From an uncultured bacterium (GTDB lineage: Bacteria > Cyanobacteriota > Vampirovibrionia > Gastranaerophilales > Gastranaerophilaceae), in NCBI GenBank assembly GCA_949290355.1, contig CASERN010000011.1:310001-374000 (forward strand): a stretch of 64,000 bases of DNA, written 5' to 3'. Below, piece after piece: positions 1 to 8,417 of this stretch. The notes under the pieces are model-generated. The model did no database searches. It saw only the letters and a list, made by a program, of their open reading frames with translations, and was not told the DNA's origin. Each line of letters starts with the position of its first letter. The stretch's first letter is position 1. The translations under genes and the position numbers were made by a program.

Positions 1-71
1 AACAAAAAAAACATGCTTGAATTATCATGCATGTACAACTATCCCCAAATCTCCTCCCAAGATTATTGTTC

Positions 72-103
72 AAAGTCGCACAAAGATGTGTGGCTTTTTT
101 TTT
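72..103 (+). terminator. Rho-independent terminator of a gene left of the window
   Basis: A 7-bp stem (75-81 with 88-94, two G.U pairs, 6-base loop) is followed directly by a run of T from 95. It points rightward, so it ends a transcript coming from outside the window. Positions 1-71 hold no gene that I can support. Confidence 0.6.
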
Positions 104-126
104 GTTTAATTATTTATCATATTGCC

Positions 127-154
127 TTGACTTATAAAAATAAATCACTACAAT
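127..154 (+). promoter_or_regulatory. Sigma70-type promoter of the 84-residue protein gene
   Basis: TTGACT at 127-132 and TACAAT at 149-154 are separated by 16 bases. The predicted transcript start near 161 gives a short leader of about 25 bases with a purine-rich ribosome binding site (ACGGGGATGTAGG) before the ATG at 187. Confidence 0.6.
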
Positions 155-186
155 ATATATAGTAAGACATTTTACGGGGATGTAGG

Positions 187-441
187 ATGAGATTAGTAGA
201 GAAGTTAAAAGAATTTGAAAACCAGTATATGTTTATAAAATGGGCCACTGGTGGTGAATATGGAAAATTAATCTACGCTGGAGAGGATTTTATTGAATTC
301 AATGTTATAGATGTAGAAACTATGGATTATTCTGAGACTGTACTAATTCAAAGTCCTTTAATTCTTGAAGTCGCTATTGGTGGCGCAGATATTCAACGTA
401 TAATTGCAGAGGTGTCTTCTAAAATATCTATTGAGGACTAA
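187..441 (+). CDS. Small conserved-looking protein of unknown function (84 aa)
   Basis: I do not recognise this protein. It is 84 residues, acidic, without a signal peptide or membrane segment. An N-terminal amphipathic stretch (residues 1-20) is followed by alternating hydrophobic and polar residues that look like a small beta-barrel (GEYGKLIYAGEDFIEFNVID), with a helical tail. The pattern would suit a small Sm/SH3-like fold, but that is only a guess from the strand pattern. A good promoter (127-154) and a ribosome binding site ending 4 bases before the ATG support expression as a single gene. The next gene is convergent. Confidence 0.7.
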   Translation: MRLVEKLKEFENQYMFIKWATGGEYGKLIYAGEDFIEFNVIDVETMDYSETVLIQSPLILEVAIGGADIQRIIAEVSSKISIED

Positions 442-470
442 TAGGTGTTTATTATTTAGTCATATAATGC

Positions 471-1115
471 TTATATATTGAAGCTTTTTCTAGAACCTTC
501 TTCATGGTAGAAGCCGCCTCCACAGATTGTTTCAACAACTTTTAGTACAAACTCTCTTGGAGCATCTACTTGGTTAAGATAAAACTCTCTATTTGGTAAA
601 TGCCGAATTTTCATTATAGAATTTTGTGTAGATTCAGGAGGAATGAAAAGTGATGCAACCTCATTATCAAGTAATTTTACCATTTCTTCATCATGATCAG
701 TTACGTTTTTCATTATTTCATAGTAATTCCCTCGAATAGCCATAATTCTGCTAGAAAAAAGATGTTGTCCGTCTTCTCTGTACAATGCTTGAGGTTGGTA
801 ATTACATCTTGTTGTGAAACTCATTTTGTGCCATAAAATATTAACTATTACGATTGATTTTTGTGGATCTGTATCAACGTAAATATTTTGAGTTGTAACA
901 TTTCTGGATGAAAAAGCTTCTTTTAGTGTGTCAACAACTATTTGTAAATTATCAATCATTCTTGAGAAAATTTCACTTGTATTGATATTTGCATGTTGGT
1001 AATCCAAAAATTGCTTGTACATATGAGTAGACACCAAGCCTATGCGTTCTTGGATTAGAGCAGATTTTCTTGCTGAAGTTTCAGAGTTATCAAAGCTTTC
1101 AAAATTATTTAACAA
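471..1115 (-). CDS. Hypothetical cytoplasmic protein (214 aa)
   Basis: I do not recognise this protein. It has 214 residues, no signal peptide and no membrane segment. The first 75 residues look helical, the middle (about 80-130) looks like mixed alpha/beta, and the tail contains CGGGFYHEEGSRKS. The ATG at 1115 is preceded by an AT-rich stretch with only a weak purine-rich segment. The gene stands alone between a convergent small gene and the biotin operon. Positions 1116-1213 contain no gene. Confidence 0.6.
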   Translation of the reverse strand: MLNNFESFDNSETSARKSALIQERIGLVSTHMYKQFLDYQHANINTSEIFSRMIDNLQIVVDTLKEAFSSRNVTTQNIYVDTDPQKSIVIVNILWHKMSFTTRCNYQPQALYREDGQHLFSSRIMAIRGNYYEIMKNVTDHDEEMVKLLDNEVASLFIPPESTQNSIMKIRHLPNREFYLNQVDAPREFVLKVVETICGGGFYHEEGSRKSFNI

Positions 1116-1213
1116 TGTTTTATATCCTTATACCGACATGAAATAATAAACATGAAATTATGTAAATATTATATGTTTTTTTTTTACAAAATAGAATACT
1201 TAAAAGGAAGTAT

Positions 1214-1957
1214 TTAGTTCATATTTTTTTTACATATTACAATAATAGGAGCATATGTGAGAGAATTTTGCGGGAATTTTTCTTTATACTTTTCGCAGAA
1301 AATTTTCACTTCATTGAATGAAAAATGCTTTGCACTAAGGGAGTTTACTCCTGTGTTTTTCATATGCGCTAAAATTTCAAGCGGATTTGAAAAATTTATT
1401 GTGTGAATAAATTCATCTTTATATAAAATCTTAAAGTTTTTACTGATTTTTTCACTGATTGTGTTTAATGGCATATAATCAAGTGTAAGCCCGGTTATTT
1501 CAGAAATTTCTTTATAATTGCCAGGAGCAAAACTGGAAAAGGCTAAAACGCCTTTTGGCGAAAGCATTGTTTTGCAATGATTTGTAATTTTTTCAATGTC
1601 ATTAAACCATTGAAAAACTGCATTTGAAACAATCAAATCCATTTTTTTTGTCGGATTTATTTTAAGAGCATTTCCACAATAAAATGTTGAATTTGGTATA
1701 ATATTTTGTATTTCTTTTTCAGCTTTTGTAATAATATCATTTGAAAAATAAGATTGAAACTTCAAATTGTTTTTTATTTCTTTTGTTAGTATTCCTGTCC
1801 CACATCCTATTTCAAGAATATTACAAAACTCTGTTTCTATTTGAGAAAGAGCTGTGATTAACTTTTTTGCCATTATTTTTTGAACAATTGCATTCTTTTC
1901 GTATGTATCAAAACTTTTTTCAAATTGTTTTTTTATAAGTTTACTATTTAGTTGCAT
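1214..1957 (-). CDS. bioC: Malonyl-[acyl-carrier protein] O-methyltransferase
   Basis: This SAM-dependent class I methyltransferase (247 aa) methylates malonyl-ACP so that fatty acid synthase can build the pimeloyl chain of biotin. The SAM-binding motif I is LEIGCGTG (48-55) and the later NAVFQWFND stretch (112-120) is typical of BioC. Its start overlaps the end of bioG by 10 bases, so it is the last gene of a bioF-bioG-bioC operon. The pairing with bioF and a BioG-type esterase makes the BioC assignment much firmer than the methyltransferase fold alone would. The remaining biotin genes (bioA, bioD, bioB) are not in the window. Confidence 0.88.
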   Translation of the reverse strand: MQLNSKLIKKQFEKSFDTYEKNAIVQKIMAKKLITALSQIETEFCNILEIGCGTGILTKEIKNNLKFQSYFSNDIITKAEKEIQNIIPNSTFYCGNALKINPTKKMDLIVSNAVFQWFNDIEKITNHCKTMLSPKGVLAFSSFAPGNYKEISEITGLTLDYMPLNTISEKISKNFKILYKDEFIHTINFSNPLEILAHMKNTGVNSLSAKHFSFNEVKIFCEKYKEKFPQNSLTYAPIIVICKKNMN

Positions 1958-2607
1958 ATTATTTGATCCCAGCTGTTATAATTATAGTACGGAAAATGTC
2001 CGCTTTCTATTATTTTTATTGGAATTTTATTTTCCCAGAAGTAAATTTGATTTTTAGTTGGGATAATTTTGTCATTATTGCTAATTATTGCCATATTATA
2101 AAAATCATTATAAATAATTTCAGTATTTTTTATTGTTTCAAAGAGTGATTTCAATTCAGAAACCCTATTATCAATTTCTCTTTTAACAGGTTCATTGATG
2201 TATCTTTTATATTCATTTTCAGTTGTAAAAATATTTTGATAGAATTTTCCTTCCAAACCTATTTTAGCGTGTCTCAAAGTAAGAATAAAAGATTTTTGAG
2301 GGATGCCAAATTTATCATCGACAGGATATAAAGTGCCGTTAATTGCAATCTTTTTAGCAAATTTCGGGAGTTTATTCCGTAATAAAAATGCTGTATATAC
2401 TCCCATTGACCAGCTTATAAGGTAATATTCTTTATAGTTGTTTGGAATATTTAGGTTTTCTATGTTCAGATTATTGTAATCATATAGCATTAATACATCG
2501 TAATTTGAGCTTTCTAAAAATAGAAAAGGATTTTCGTCAAAGCTCCATCCTGAAAAAAATATTATTAACTTATCTTTATTTTGTGCTTTTAGCCAATGTG
2601 ATTGCAT
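1948..2607 (-). CDS. bioG: Pimeloyl-[ACP] methyl ester esterase, BioG type (DUF452)
   Basis: This alpha/beta hydrolase (219 aa from ATG 2607) releases pimeloyl-ACP methyl ester from chain elongation, the gate-keeping step that BioH performs in E. coli. The nucleophile lies in SWSMG (Ser about residue 67). A late Asp (SNNDKIIPT) and His (ESGHFPYYN) complete a triad. The frame is open to a TTG at 2628, but the ATG at 2607 has a proper AGAAGGAA site 8-9 bases upstream, inside the end of bioF, so I prefer it. It overlaps bioF by 32 bases and bioC by 10 bases, which indicates tight translational coupling. Confidence 0.85.
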   Translation of the reverse strand: MQSHWLKAQNKDKLIIFFSGWSFDENPFLFLESSNYDVLMLYDYNNLNIENLNIPNNYKEYYLISWSMGVYTAFLLRNKLPKFAKKIAINGTLYPVDDKFGIPQKSFILTLRHAKIGLEGKFYQNIFTTENEYKRYINEPVKREIDNRVSELKSLFETIKNTEIIYNDFYNMAIISNNDKIIPTKNQIYFWENKIPIKIIESGHFPYYNYNSWDQIICN

Positions 2608-3700
2608 CAAATAATTCCTTCTCTTCAATTTCTGTGGTGAGTGATAATCTTAATCTTGAAGTACCTTCAGGTACGGTAGGAGGACGAATAGGAAGTGTAA
2701 AATATCCGTTTTCATATAAAATATTACAAGTTTCTGTTGTTTCTTTATTTCCTCCAATTATTACAGGAATAATATGACTTTGGCTTCCTGCTTTTTTCCC
2801 TATATTTAACATTTTATTACGTTTTTCTATAGTATGAGGCAATTTGTTTTCAATAATCCATTTTGAAAATGCAATATTTATAGGGGGAAGTGCTGTTGAA
2901 AAAATAAAAGAACGAGCTTTGTTAATTAAATAATCTATTAATATTTTATTTCCGGTTGCAAATGCTCCCATTGAACCTATAGCTTTTCCAAATGTTCCAA
3001 TGATTAAATCTACCTTCTCAGTAAGTCCTAAGACTTCTGTTATTCCAAGCCCATTTTGTCCAAATACCCCGAAAGCATGAGCCTCATCCAAAATTAGAAT
3101 ACAATTATATTTTTCTTTCAGCTCAACTAGTTTTTCAATGTCTGATATATCTCCATCCATTGAAAAAACGCTTTCTGATACGATAATTGCGTTCTCGAAA
3201 TTTTTTCTTTCTCTTAAAAGAAGTCTTTCCAAAGCCTGCATGTTGTTATGAGGGTATCTAAAAAATTTACTTTCCGATAATCGCATACCATCGATTATAC
3301 TTGCGTGGTTTAGTTTATCAGAAAAAATAACATCTTTTTTCCCTGCGATTGAGCTGTTAATTCCAACATTTGCATGATATCCGCTATTAAATATCAAAGC
3401 TTTATCTTTGTTAAATAATTCGCAAATAGTATTTTCTAAATCTTTATATACAGGTAATGTCCCAGTTAATAATCTTGCTGAAGCGCTACCAAATGAGTAT
3501 TTACTCCCAGCATATTCTAAAAATTCTTCTGTAATTTTCTTATTATCGGCAAATCCAAGATAATTGTTCGAGGATAAATTAATTAATTTTTTATCATTTA
3601 TATAAATATATTTTTCATCTTTGAGATTAAAGTCTTTAATATTGCGAAAGTGTGTGTCATTCTTGAGATCTGTTAAAGTCTTTTCATAATTTTCATACAT
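2576..3700 (-). CDS. bioF: 8-amino-7-oxononanoate synthase
   Basis: This PLP enzyme (374 aa, normal length) condenses pimeloyl-ACP with L-alanine to give KAPA, the first ring-building step of biotin synthesis. It has the alpha-oxoamine synthase hallmarks: SNNYLGF (44-50), HASIIDG (132-138), DEAHAFGVFG (205-214) and the PLP-lysine in GTFGKAIGS (Lys239). It is the first gene of bioFGC. No ribosome binding site precedes the ATG. A TATAAA/TATTAT box lies 8-11 bases upstream, so the mRNA leader should be very short. CoA ligase-type relatives (kbl) are less likely given bioG and bioC downstream. Confidence 0.92.
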   Translation of the reverse strand: MYENYEKTLTDLKNDTHFRNIKDFNLKDEKYIYINDKKLINLSSNNYLGFADNKKITEEFLEYAGSKYSFGSASARLLTGTLPVYKDLENTICELFNKDKALIFNSGYHANVGINSSIAGKKDVIFSDKLNHASIIDGMRLSESKFFRYPHNNMQALERLLLRERKNFENAIIVSESVFSMDGDISDIEKLVELKEKYNCILILDEAHAFGVFGQNGLGITEVLGLTEKVDLIIGTFGKAIGSMGAFATGNKILIDYLINKARSFIFSTALPPINIAFSKWIIENKLPHTIEKRNKMLNIGKKAGSQSHIIPVIIGGNKETTETCNILYENGYFTLPIRPPTVPEGTSRLRLSLTTEIEEKELFDAITLAKSTK

Positions 3701-3742
3701 ATACGTAATTTATAATAAAAATTTATAAAAGTCTATTATTCA

Positions 3743-3771
3743 TTGAAAAATTTGAAGAAAAATGCTAAAAT
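3743..3771 (+). promoter_or_regulatory. Promoter giving a leaderless pilin mRNA
   Basis: TTGAAA (3743-3748) and TAAAAT (3766-3771) are spaced by 17 bases. Only 6 bases separate the -10 box from the ATG at 3778, so the start codon itself is the expected +1. Confidence 0.7.
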
Positions 3772-3777
3772 AGTAAT

Positions 3778-4449
3778 ATGAAAGGGACATTGGGGTTTAC
3801 TTTAGCAGAGGTCTTGATTACTTTGGGGATTATAGGCGTAGTTGCTGCGCTTACAATTCCATCAATTAATCAGAAAATTTCTCTGAATAAAAATATTACA
3901 TCCCTAAAAAAAACTTATTCCGTTTTACAACAAGCTACTTTGAAAGTTATAGCAGAACATGAGTCCCCTGAATATTGGACTATTGCGGATAATGATCAAG
4001 ATCTTGTTGATGATATATACAATTATTACAAACCTCATTTCAACATTATGCGTGAATGCCAAAATGCTCCTGGGTGTTGGGGATATCCGACAAAATATTT
4101 AAATGGAAATGTATATTGGTCTAATCATGTTGCAGGTTATTATCAGTATTCTTTTACGCTAGTTGATGGAGTAAATGTTTTGTTGGATATATATGATGCT
4201 GGAAATTCTCGCAGTTTTGGAGCCAATGTTGACTATCCGTGTCCTGTTTTTTGGGTGGATGTTAATGCTGATAAATTGCCAAATCAGATTGGTAAGGATA
4301 TATTTGCTTTTATTATAACTAAAAAAGGTCTTCAACCTGCAGGTATTGATATTGATGATGAAGATGGAGACTGTAATTCGGGTGGTAATGGATGGACTTG
4401 TACTGCAAGAATAATTAGAGATGGTTGGACTATTAAGTATTCAGACTAG
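3778..4449 (+). CDS. Type IV pilin-like / pseudopilin protein
   Basis: This is a 223-aa prepilin-like protein. The class III signal has a short leader ending in Gly, then FTLAEVLITLGIIGVVAAL with Glu at +5 of the mature protein, the residue needed for assembly. The C-terminal domain has paired Cys residues (ECQNAPGCWG, CNSGGNGWTC) and the PNQIGKDIFAF signature seen in the other pilins here. PilD-type peptidase would cleave it at the inner membrane and it would join a pilus or pseudopilus fibre. Its nearest relative in the window is the next gene. No ribosome binding site is present and the promoter predicts a leaderless transcript. Confidence 0.85.
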   Translation: MKGTLGFTLAEVLITLGIIGVVAALTIPSINQKISLNKNITSLKKTYSVLQQATLKVIAEHESPEYWTIADNDQDLVDDIYNYYKPHFNIMRECQNAPGCWGYPTKYLNGNVYWSNHVAGYYQYSFTLVDGVNVLLDIYDAGNSRSFGANVDYPCPVFWVDVNADKLPNQIGKDIFAFIITKKGLQPAGIDIDDEDGDCNSGGNGWTCTARIIRDGWTIKYSD

Positions 4450-4571
4450 GCATGCTTTTGTAAATATTTCTTTATAAAATGTTAATTTTTCTTAAGTAAT
4501 GGGTATATACTTTATATATGTATTGTTACAGGAGCAGTCTTTTATCAGGACGGTAAGAGGCAGGTGATTTT

Positions 4572-5246
4572 ATGGATTGCAAAGATGTATATAAGAAACA
4601 TTCAGGATTAACATTATCGGAAGCATTATTTACTATAGCGATTATTGGCGTTATTGCATCTTTAACATTATTTGGTTTATTTGCGAAATTAAATGACACA
4701 AAAAATATTGCTGCATTAAAAAAATTTTATACTTCAATAAGTCAAGTTACAATGTTTGTAATATTGGATAGGTCATCTCCTCAATATTGGGGTTTAGATG
4801 ATTATTCACAAGACTCATCAGCATTAGCTTTTTCTTATTTCAAACCTTATTTTAAAGTAATAAGAGAATGCTCAAATACTCAAGGGTGCTGGCAATATCC
4901 TACTAAATTTTTGAGTGGCAAGATATATCTTGCAAGGGCTCAGATGTATCAGTATATGTTCACTCTTGTTGATGGAATGAATGTGATTATTAATGTATAT
5001 CCAAGAGATATTGTACGTTCTGAATTTGGAGTAGACGTTGATAAAGATTCGGTTGTTTTTATAATTGATGTGAACGGAAATTCTTATCCAAACCAAATGG
5101 GACGTGATATATTTGCATTTGTTCTTGATGGTGATGAAATTGTCCCAAGTGGATTTGATAACAATTATAACTGTAATAAGGCAGCTTCTGGTTTGACTTG
5201 TGCAGCAAGAGTAATTAACGACGGTTGGAAGATTACTTATTACTAA
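4572..5246 (+). CDS. Type IV pilin-like / pseudopilin protein
   Basis: This 224-aa paralogue of the previous gene has the prepilin signal SGLTLSEALFTIAIIGV (Gly before cleavage, Glu at +5) and the same domain plan: ECSNTQGCWQYPTKF in the middle, PNQMGRDIFAF near residue 180 and a closing Cys pair. Its hydrophobic helix is less canonical (FTIAIIGVIASLTLFG), so it may be a minor pilin. Unlike its neighbour it has an ordinary leader with a purine-rich site (AAGAGGCAGGTGA) before the ATG. A strong terminator follows at 5277. Confidence 0.82.
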   Translation: MDCKDVYKKHSGLTLSEALFTIAIIGVIASLTLFGLFAKLNDTKNIAALKKFYTSISQVTMFVILDRSSPQYWGLDDYSQDSSALAFSYFKPYFKVIRECSNTQGCWQYPTKFLSGKIYLARAQMYQYMFTLVDGMNVIINVYPRDIVRSEFGVDVDKDSVVFIIDVNGNSYPNQMGRDIFAFVLDGDEIVPSGFDNNYNCNKAASGLTCAARVINDGWKITYY

Positions 5247-5276
5247 TAAAAATTTCAGCTCCTTTCATCTTTCATA

Positions 5277-5303
5277 AAAAGACCGGGTTTAACCGGTCTT
5301 TTC
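5277..5303. terminator. Bidirectional terminator between pilin and lysS
   Basis: GACCGG (5281-5286) pairs with CCGGTC (5293-5298) and is flanked by A-run and T-run on the two sides. It can end both the rightward pilin transcript and the leftward lysS transcript. Confidence 0.8.
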
Positions 5304-5336
5304 TTTTTCTATTTAATTTAATTTAATTTTATTTTA

Positions 5337-6869
5337 TTAGTCTTTGTTTCTCATAGTTGGGAAAGCTATGACATCTCTGATTGATGGAGAATTTGTAAGG
5401 AGCATAACAAGTCTGTCTATACCCATCCCCATACCACCTGTAGGAGGCATTCCATGTTCTAGAGCATTAATGAAGTCTTCATCAATTTCCATAGCTTCTT
5501 CATCTCCTGCTGCTTTTGCTTGAGCCTGAGCTTCAAATCTCATTCTCTGATCAATCGGATCTGTTAGTTCAGAGAATGCATTTGCTATTTCCCATCCGTT
5601 AACTCTTGTTTCAAACCTTTCAGTCAATCTGTCATTATCTCTGTGAACTTTTGCAAGAGGTGAAATTTCTCTAGGATAGTCAATAATATGACAAGGCTGA
5701 ATTAATGTAGGTTCAATTTTATCTTCAAATACAGCTTCTACAACCTGACCCCAGTTCATAGAATCGTCAACTTGAACATTTAAGCTTCTAGCTGTTTCAA
5801 TCGCTTGTTTAGCGCTATATATTTCCATAAAATCTATTCCGGTAGCTTCTTTGATAGAACCTAACATTGTTTTTCTATCCCAAGGAGGTGTCAAATCTAT
5901 TTCATTTTCGCCATATTTAATTTTAGTTGTACCTAAAACTTCCTGTGCAACGTAAGCTACCATGTTTTCAGTTAATGTCATCATATCATTATAATCAGCA
6001 TATGCCTGATATAATTCAATCATTGTAAATTCAGGGTTGTGTCTTGTATCAATACCTTCATTTCTGAAACATTTGCCTATTTCATATACTCTTTCAGAAA
6101 TTCCGCCGACAATAAGTCTTTTTAAATATAATTCCAAAGCAATTCTTAAAGTAAGATCCATTTCCAAGGCATTATGATGTGTAAAGAATGGTCTTGCATT
6201 TGCTCCTGATGCGGTTGTTTGTAATATAGGAGTTTCAACTTCCATATAGCCTTGTTTTGCCAAGTATTCGCGTATTTTTTGAATGATAAGGCTTCTTTTT
6301 CTGAAAGTATCTCTGCTTTCTTCATTAACTATCAAATCAACATATCTTTGTCTATATTTTAATTCGACGTCGGTAAGTCCGTGGTAATGAGATAATTCTT
6401 CCATTTTTTCTTTGCTGATTTGTTTATTTGGAAGTGGTAACAATGCTTTTGATAAAAGTTTTAAAGAGGTTGATTTAATGGATAATTCGCCTCTTGGAGT
6501 TCTTCTTATTGTACCGGTAAAACCAACGATATCGCCGATATCAATTAATTTTAAAATTTTCATTAAATCTTCTGGTAAATTTTCTTTGTGAGAGAAAATT
6601 TGAATTTTCCCTGTTGCATCCATCAAATCTATGAACATTCCTGTATTACGAATAGCCATTACACGACCGGCTACTGAGTATTTGTCATTTGTTTCTGCAC
6701 CAGCTTCAAGGTCTTTGTATTTTTCTTGTAAATCTGCAGCATTTGCATCTTTGTCAAAAGAGTAAGGATAAGGATTTACTCCTTTATCTGCTAAATCTGC
6801 CAATTTTTGAATTCTTGTCTGTCTTATTTGTTCTTTTGTAGAACTTGATTCATGTGTTTGTTGTGCCAT
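5337..6869 (-). CDS. lysS: Lysyl-tRNA synthetase, class II
   Basis: LysRS charges tRNA-Lys. The 510-aa length is typical. An OB-fold anticodon-binding domain (about residues 60-180, AGRVMAIRNTGMF) precedes the class II catalytic core. Motif 2 is FRNEGIDTRHNPEF with the lysine-specific FTMIELYQAYADY following, and motif 3 is GMGMGIDRLVMLLT near the C-terminus. The ribosome binding site AAGGAAG sits 6 bases before the ATG. It appears monocistronic, with a terminator at 5277-5303 and a separate terminator separating it from pilT. Confidence 0.97.
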   Translation of the reverse strand: MAQQTHESSSTKEQIRQTRIQKLADLADKGVNPYPYSFDKDANAADLQEKYKDLEAGAETNDKYSVAGRVMAIRNTGMFIDLMDATGKIQIFSHKENLPEDLMKILKLIDIGDIVGFTGTIRRTPRGELSIKSTSLKLLSKALLPLPNKQISKEKMEELSHYHGLTDVELKYRQRYVDLIVNEESRDTFRKRSLIIQKIREYLAKQGYMEVETPILQTTASGANARPFFTHHNALEMDLTLRIALELYLKRLIVGGISERVYEIGKCFRNEGIDTRHNPEFTMIELYQAYADYNDMMTLTENMVAYVAQEVLGTTKIKYGENEIDLTPPWDRKTMLGSIKEATGIDFMEIYSAKQAIETARSLNVQVDDSMNWGQVVEAVFEDKIEPTLIQPCHIIDYPREISPLAKVHRDNDRLTERFETRVNGWEIANAFSELTDPIDQRMRFEAQAQAKAAGDEEAMEIDEDFINALEHGMPPTGGMGMGIDRLVMLLTNSPSIRDVIAFPTMRNKD

Positions 6870-6942
6870 TTTGTACTTCCTTTATATTGTAAAGTTCTTA
6901 TGTAATAATCTTAGCACAAACAAATTTCTTAATACATATAAA

Positions 6943-6970
6943 AACACTCCGTTATTATTAACGGAGTGTT
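6943..6970 (-). terminator. Terminator downstream of pilT
   Basis: A perfect 12-bp stem AACACTCCGTTA/TAACGGAGTGTT with a 4-base loop is followed on the minus strand by a T-rich tail. It closes the 84-aa gene-pilT operon. Confidence 0.75.
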
Positions 6971-6991
6971 GAAAGTAATTATTCCTGAAAA

Positions 6992-8056
6992 TTAGTGCAT
7001 TAATCTTTTTAATTCATCAGGTCTGGAAGATCTTGAAAGAGCATCTTCTATTGTAATTATACCTTGTTTATACAAACTAGCCAATGCCATTTCAAGAGTT
7101 TGCATACCCATACCTTGGTTCATTTGTATTGTAGAATAAATTTGTGCAGCTTTTGATTCTCTAATCAGGTTAGCAATAGCAGGAGTTACCAACATAATTT
7201 CTTGTGCCATTACACGACCTTTTTTAGTTCCATCAGGCTGAACTTTTTGCAAAAGAGTTTGAGCAAAAACAGCAACGAGAGAGTTTGCAAGTTGGACTCT
7301 GATTTGTTGTTGTTGTCCTTCAGGGAACACGTCAATGATACGGTCAATTGTTTGAGCAGCTGAAGAAGTATGAAGTGTCCCAAATACTAAGTGTCCTGTT
7401 TCTGCAGCTGTCAACGCTAATGCAATTGTTTCGTGATCACGCATCTCACCTACCAGAATAATATCAGGGTCTTCACGAAGTGCTGATTTTAATGCATTTG
7501 CGAATGATCTTGTATCCATTCCTAATTCACGTTGGTGTATGATACTTTGTTTTGATGTATGAACAAATTCTATAGGGTCTTCAATAGTTAAAATATGTTC
7601 AGCTCTGTTTGTATTTATGTAGTCAATCATTGCTGCAAGTGTTGTAGATTTACCTGAACCTGTAGGGCCTGTAACAAGAACAAGACCACGAGGTTTATCT
7701 GCGGTTTTTCTTACGACTTCAGGTAAGCCAAGCTTGTCAAATGATGGTACAATAGATGTAATTGTTCTGAATGCAGCTGCATAATTACCTTTGTCTTTAT
7801 AAAAATTAACCCTGAAACGGCTTAGCCCTTCAATCCCATATGAAAAGTCCAATTCCCAAGTTTGTTCTAATGTTCTTCTTTGCTCATTTGATAACATTGG
7901 GAATAATAGTGTTTCAACATCATCTGGACTAAGTGCGGGATAGTCATACCTTGTTAGATTCCCATCAATACGAGCAACAGGAGGAAGACCGCTAGAAATA
8001 TGCAAGTCTGAACCACCATCAGCAACAAGTTTTTCTAATAATTCTTCTATTAACAT
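6992..8056 (-). CDS. pilT: Type IV pilus retraction ATPase PilT
   Basis: PilT is a hexameric cytoplasmic ATPase that depolymerises type IV pili for twitching motility and DNA uptake. The 354-aa length matches the family. Walker A is GPTGSGKST (130-138), the Asp box is LTIEDPIEFVH, Walker B is ILVGEMRDHETI, and the His box is HLVFGTLHTSSAAQTIDRIIDVFP. The PilT-specific motif AIANLIRE is present, which separates it from PilB/PilU. It starts 4 bases after an 84-aa gene. The pilins scattered in this window are its likely substrates. Confidence 0.95.
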   Translation of the reverse strand: MLIEELLEKLVADGGSDLHISSGLPPVARIDGNLTRYDYPALSPDDVETLLFPMLSNEQRRTLEQTWELDFSYGIEGLSRFRVNFYKDKGNYAAAFRTITSIVPSFDKLGLPEVVRKTADKPRGLVLVTGPTGSGKSTTLAAMIDYINTNRAEHILTIEDPIEFVHTSKQSIIHQRELGMDTRSFANALKSALREDPDIILVGEMRDHETIALALTAAETGHLVFGTLHTSSAAQTIDRIIDVFPEGQQQQIRVQLANSLVAVFAQTLLQKVQPDGTKKGRVMAQEIMLVTPAIANLIRESKAAQIYSTIQMNQGMGMQTLEMALASLYKQGIITIEDALSRSSRPDELKRLMH

Positions 8057-8059
8057 TTT

Positions 8060-8314
8060 TTATCCTTCCTGGAAATTCATTAAGTCTTCGTTGTCTTTGA
8101 TTGCCAATTCGATTAATGCATAAGTCATATATGCTCCCAAAGCTACAGCTTTCGGATCTAAATCAGTTTTGTTTGCAGCTTCAATTATTGCAGTATTAAT
8201 TTCAGGATTCTCTTCTTTTATGTAATGAATCATTTTTTTTCGCCAATTGGGCATATCTGCAAAAATTTCGCTGAAAGCCACAGCAGTGTTCTCTTCCGAT
8301 ATTATCGGTAACAT
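8060..8314 (-). CDS. Small protein of unknown function co-transcribed with pilT (84 aa)
   Basis: I do not recognise this 84-aa protein. It is acidic and helical, without signal or membrane segments (LPIISEENTAVAFSEIFADM, then a helix around WRKKMIHYIKEE). The ribosome binding site AAGGAA lies 8 bases before the ATG. It ends 4 bases before pilT, so the two are translationally linked and it may be an accessory or regulator of PilT. That role is inferred from position only. Confidence 0.7.
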   Translation of the reverse strand: MLPIISEENTAVAFSEIFADMPNWRKKMIHYIKEENPEINTAIIEAANKTDLDPKAVALGAYMTYALIELAIKDNEDLMNFQEG

Positions 8315-8405
8315 AATAATTCCTTATATTATTTCAATTGTAAGTTTATTATATAAAAAATTTTCATATTAGTCTATAAATAATTAAGAAATCATATATT
8401 TGGGG

Positions 8406-8411
8406 TATAAT
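8406..8411 (+). promoter_or_regulatory. -10 box of a leaderless recF transcript
   Basis: A consensus TATAAT ends 6 bases before the recF ATG, with a weak TTAAGA at 8384-8389 as -35. There is no ribosome binding site. Confidence 0.7.
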
Positions 8412-8417
8412 TTTTTT

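Noticed and set aside
8400-8417. TTG start for recF
   Set aside because: The TTG and following codons are the -10 box region; the family starts at ATG 8418.
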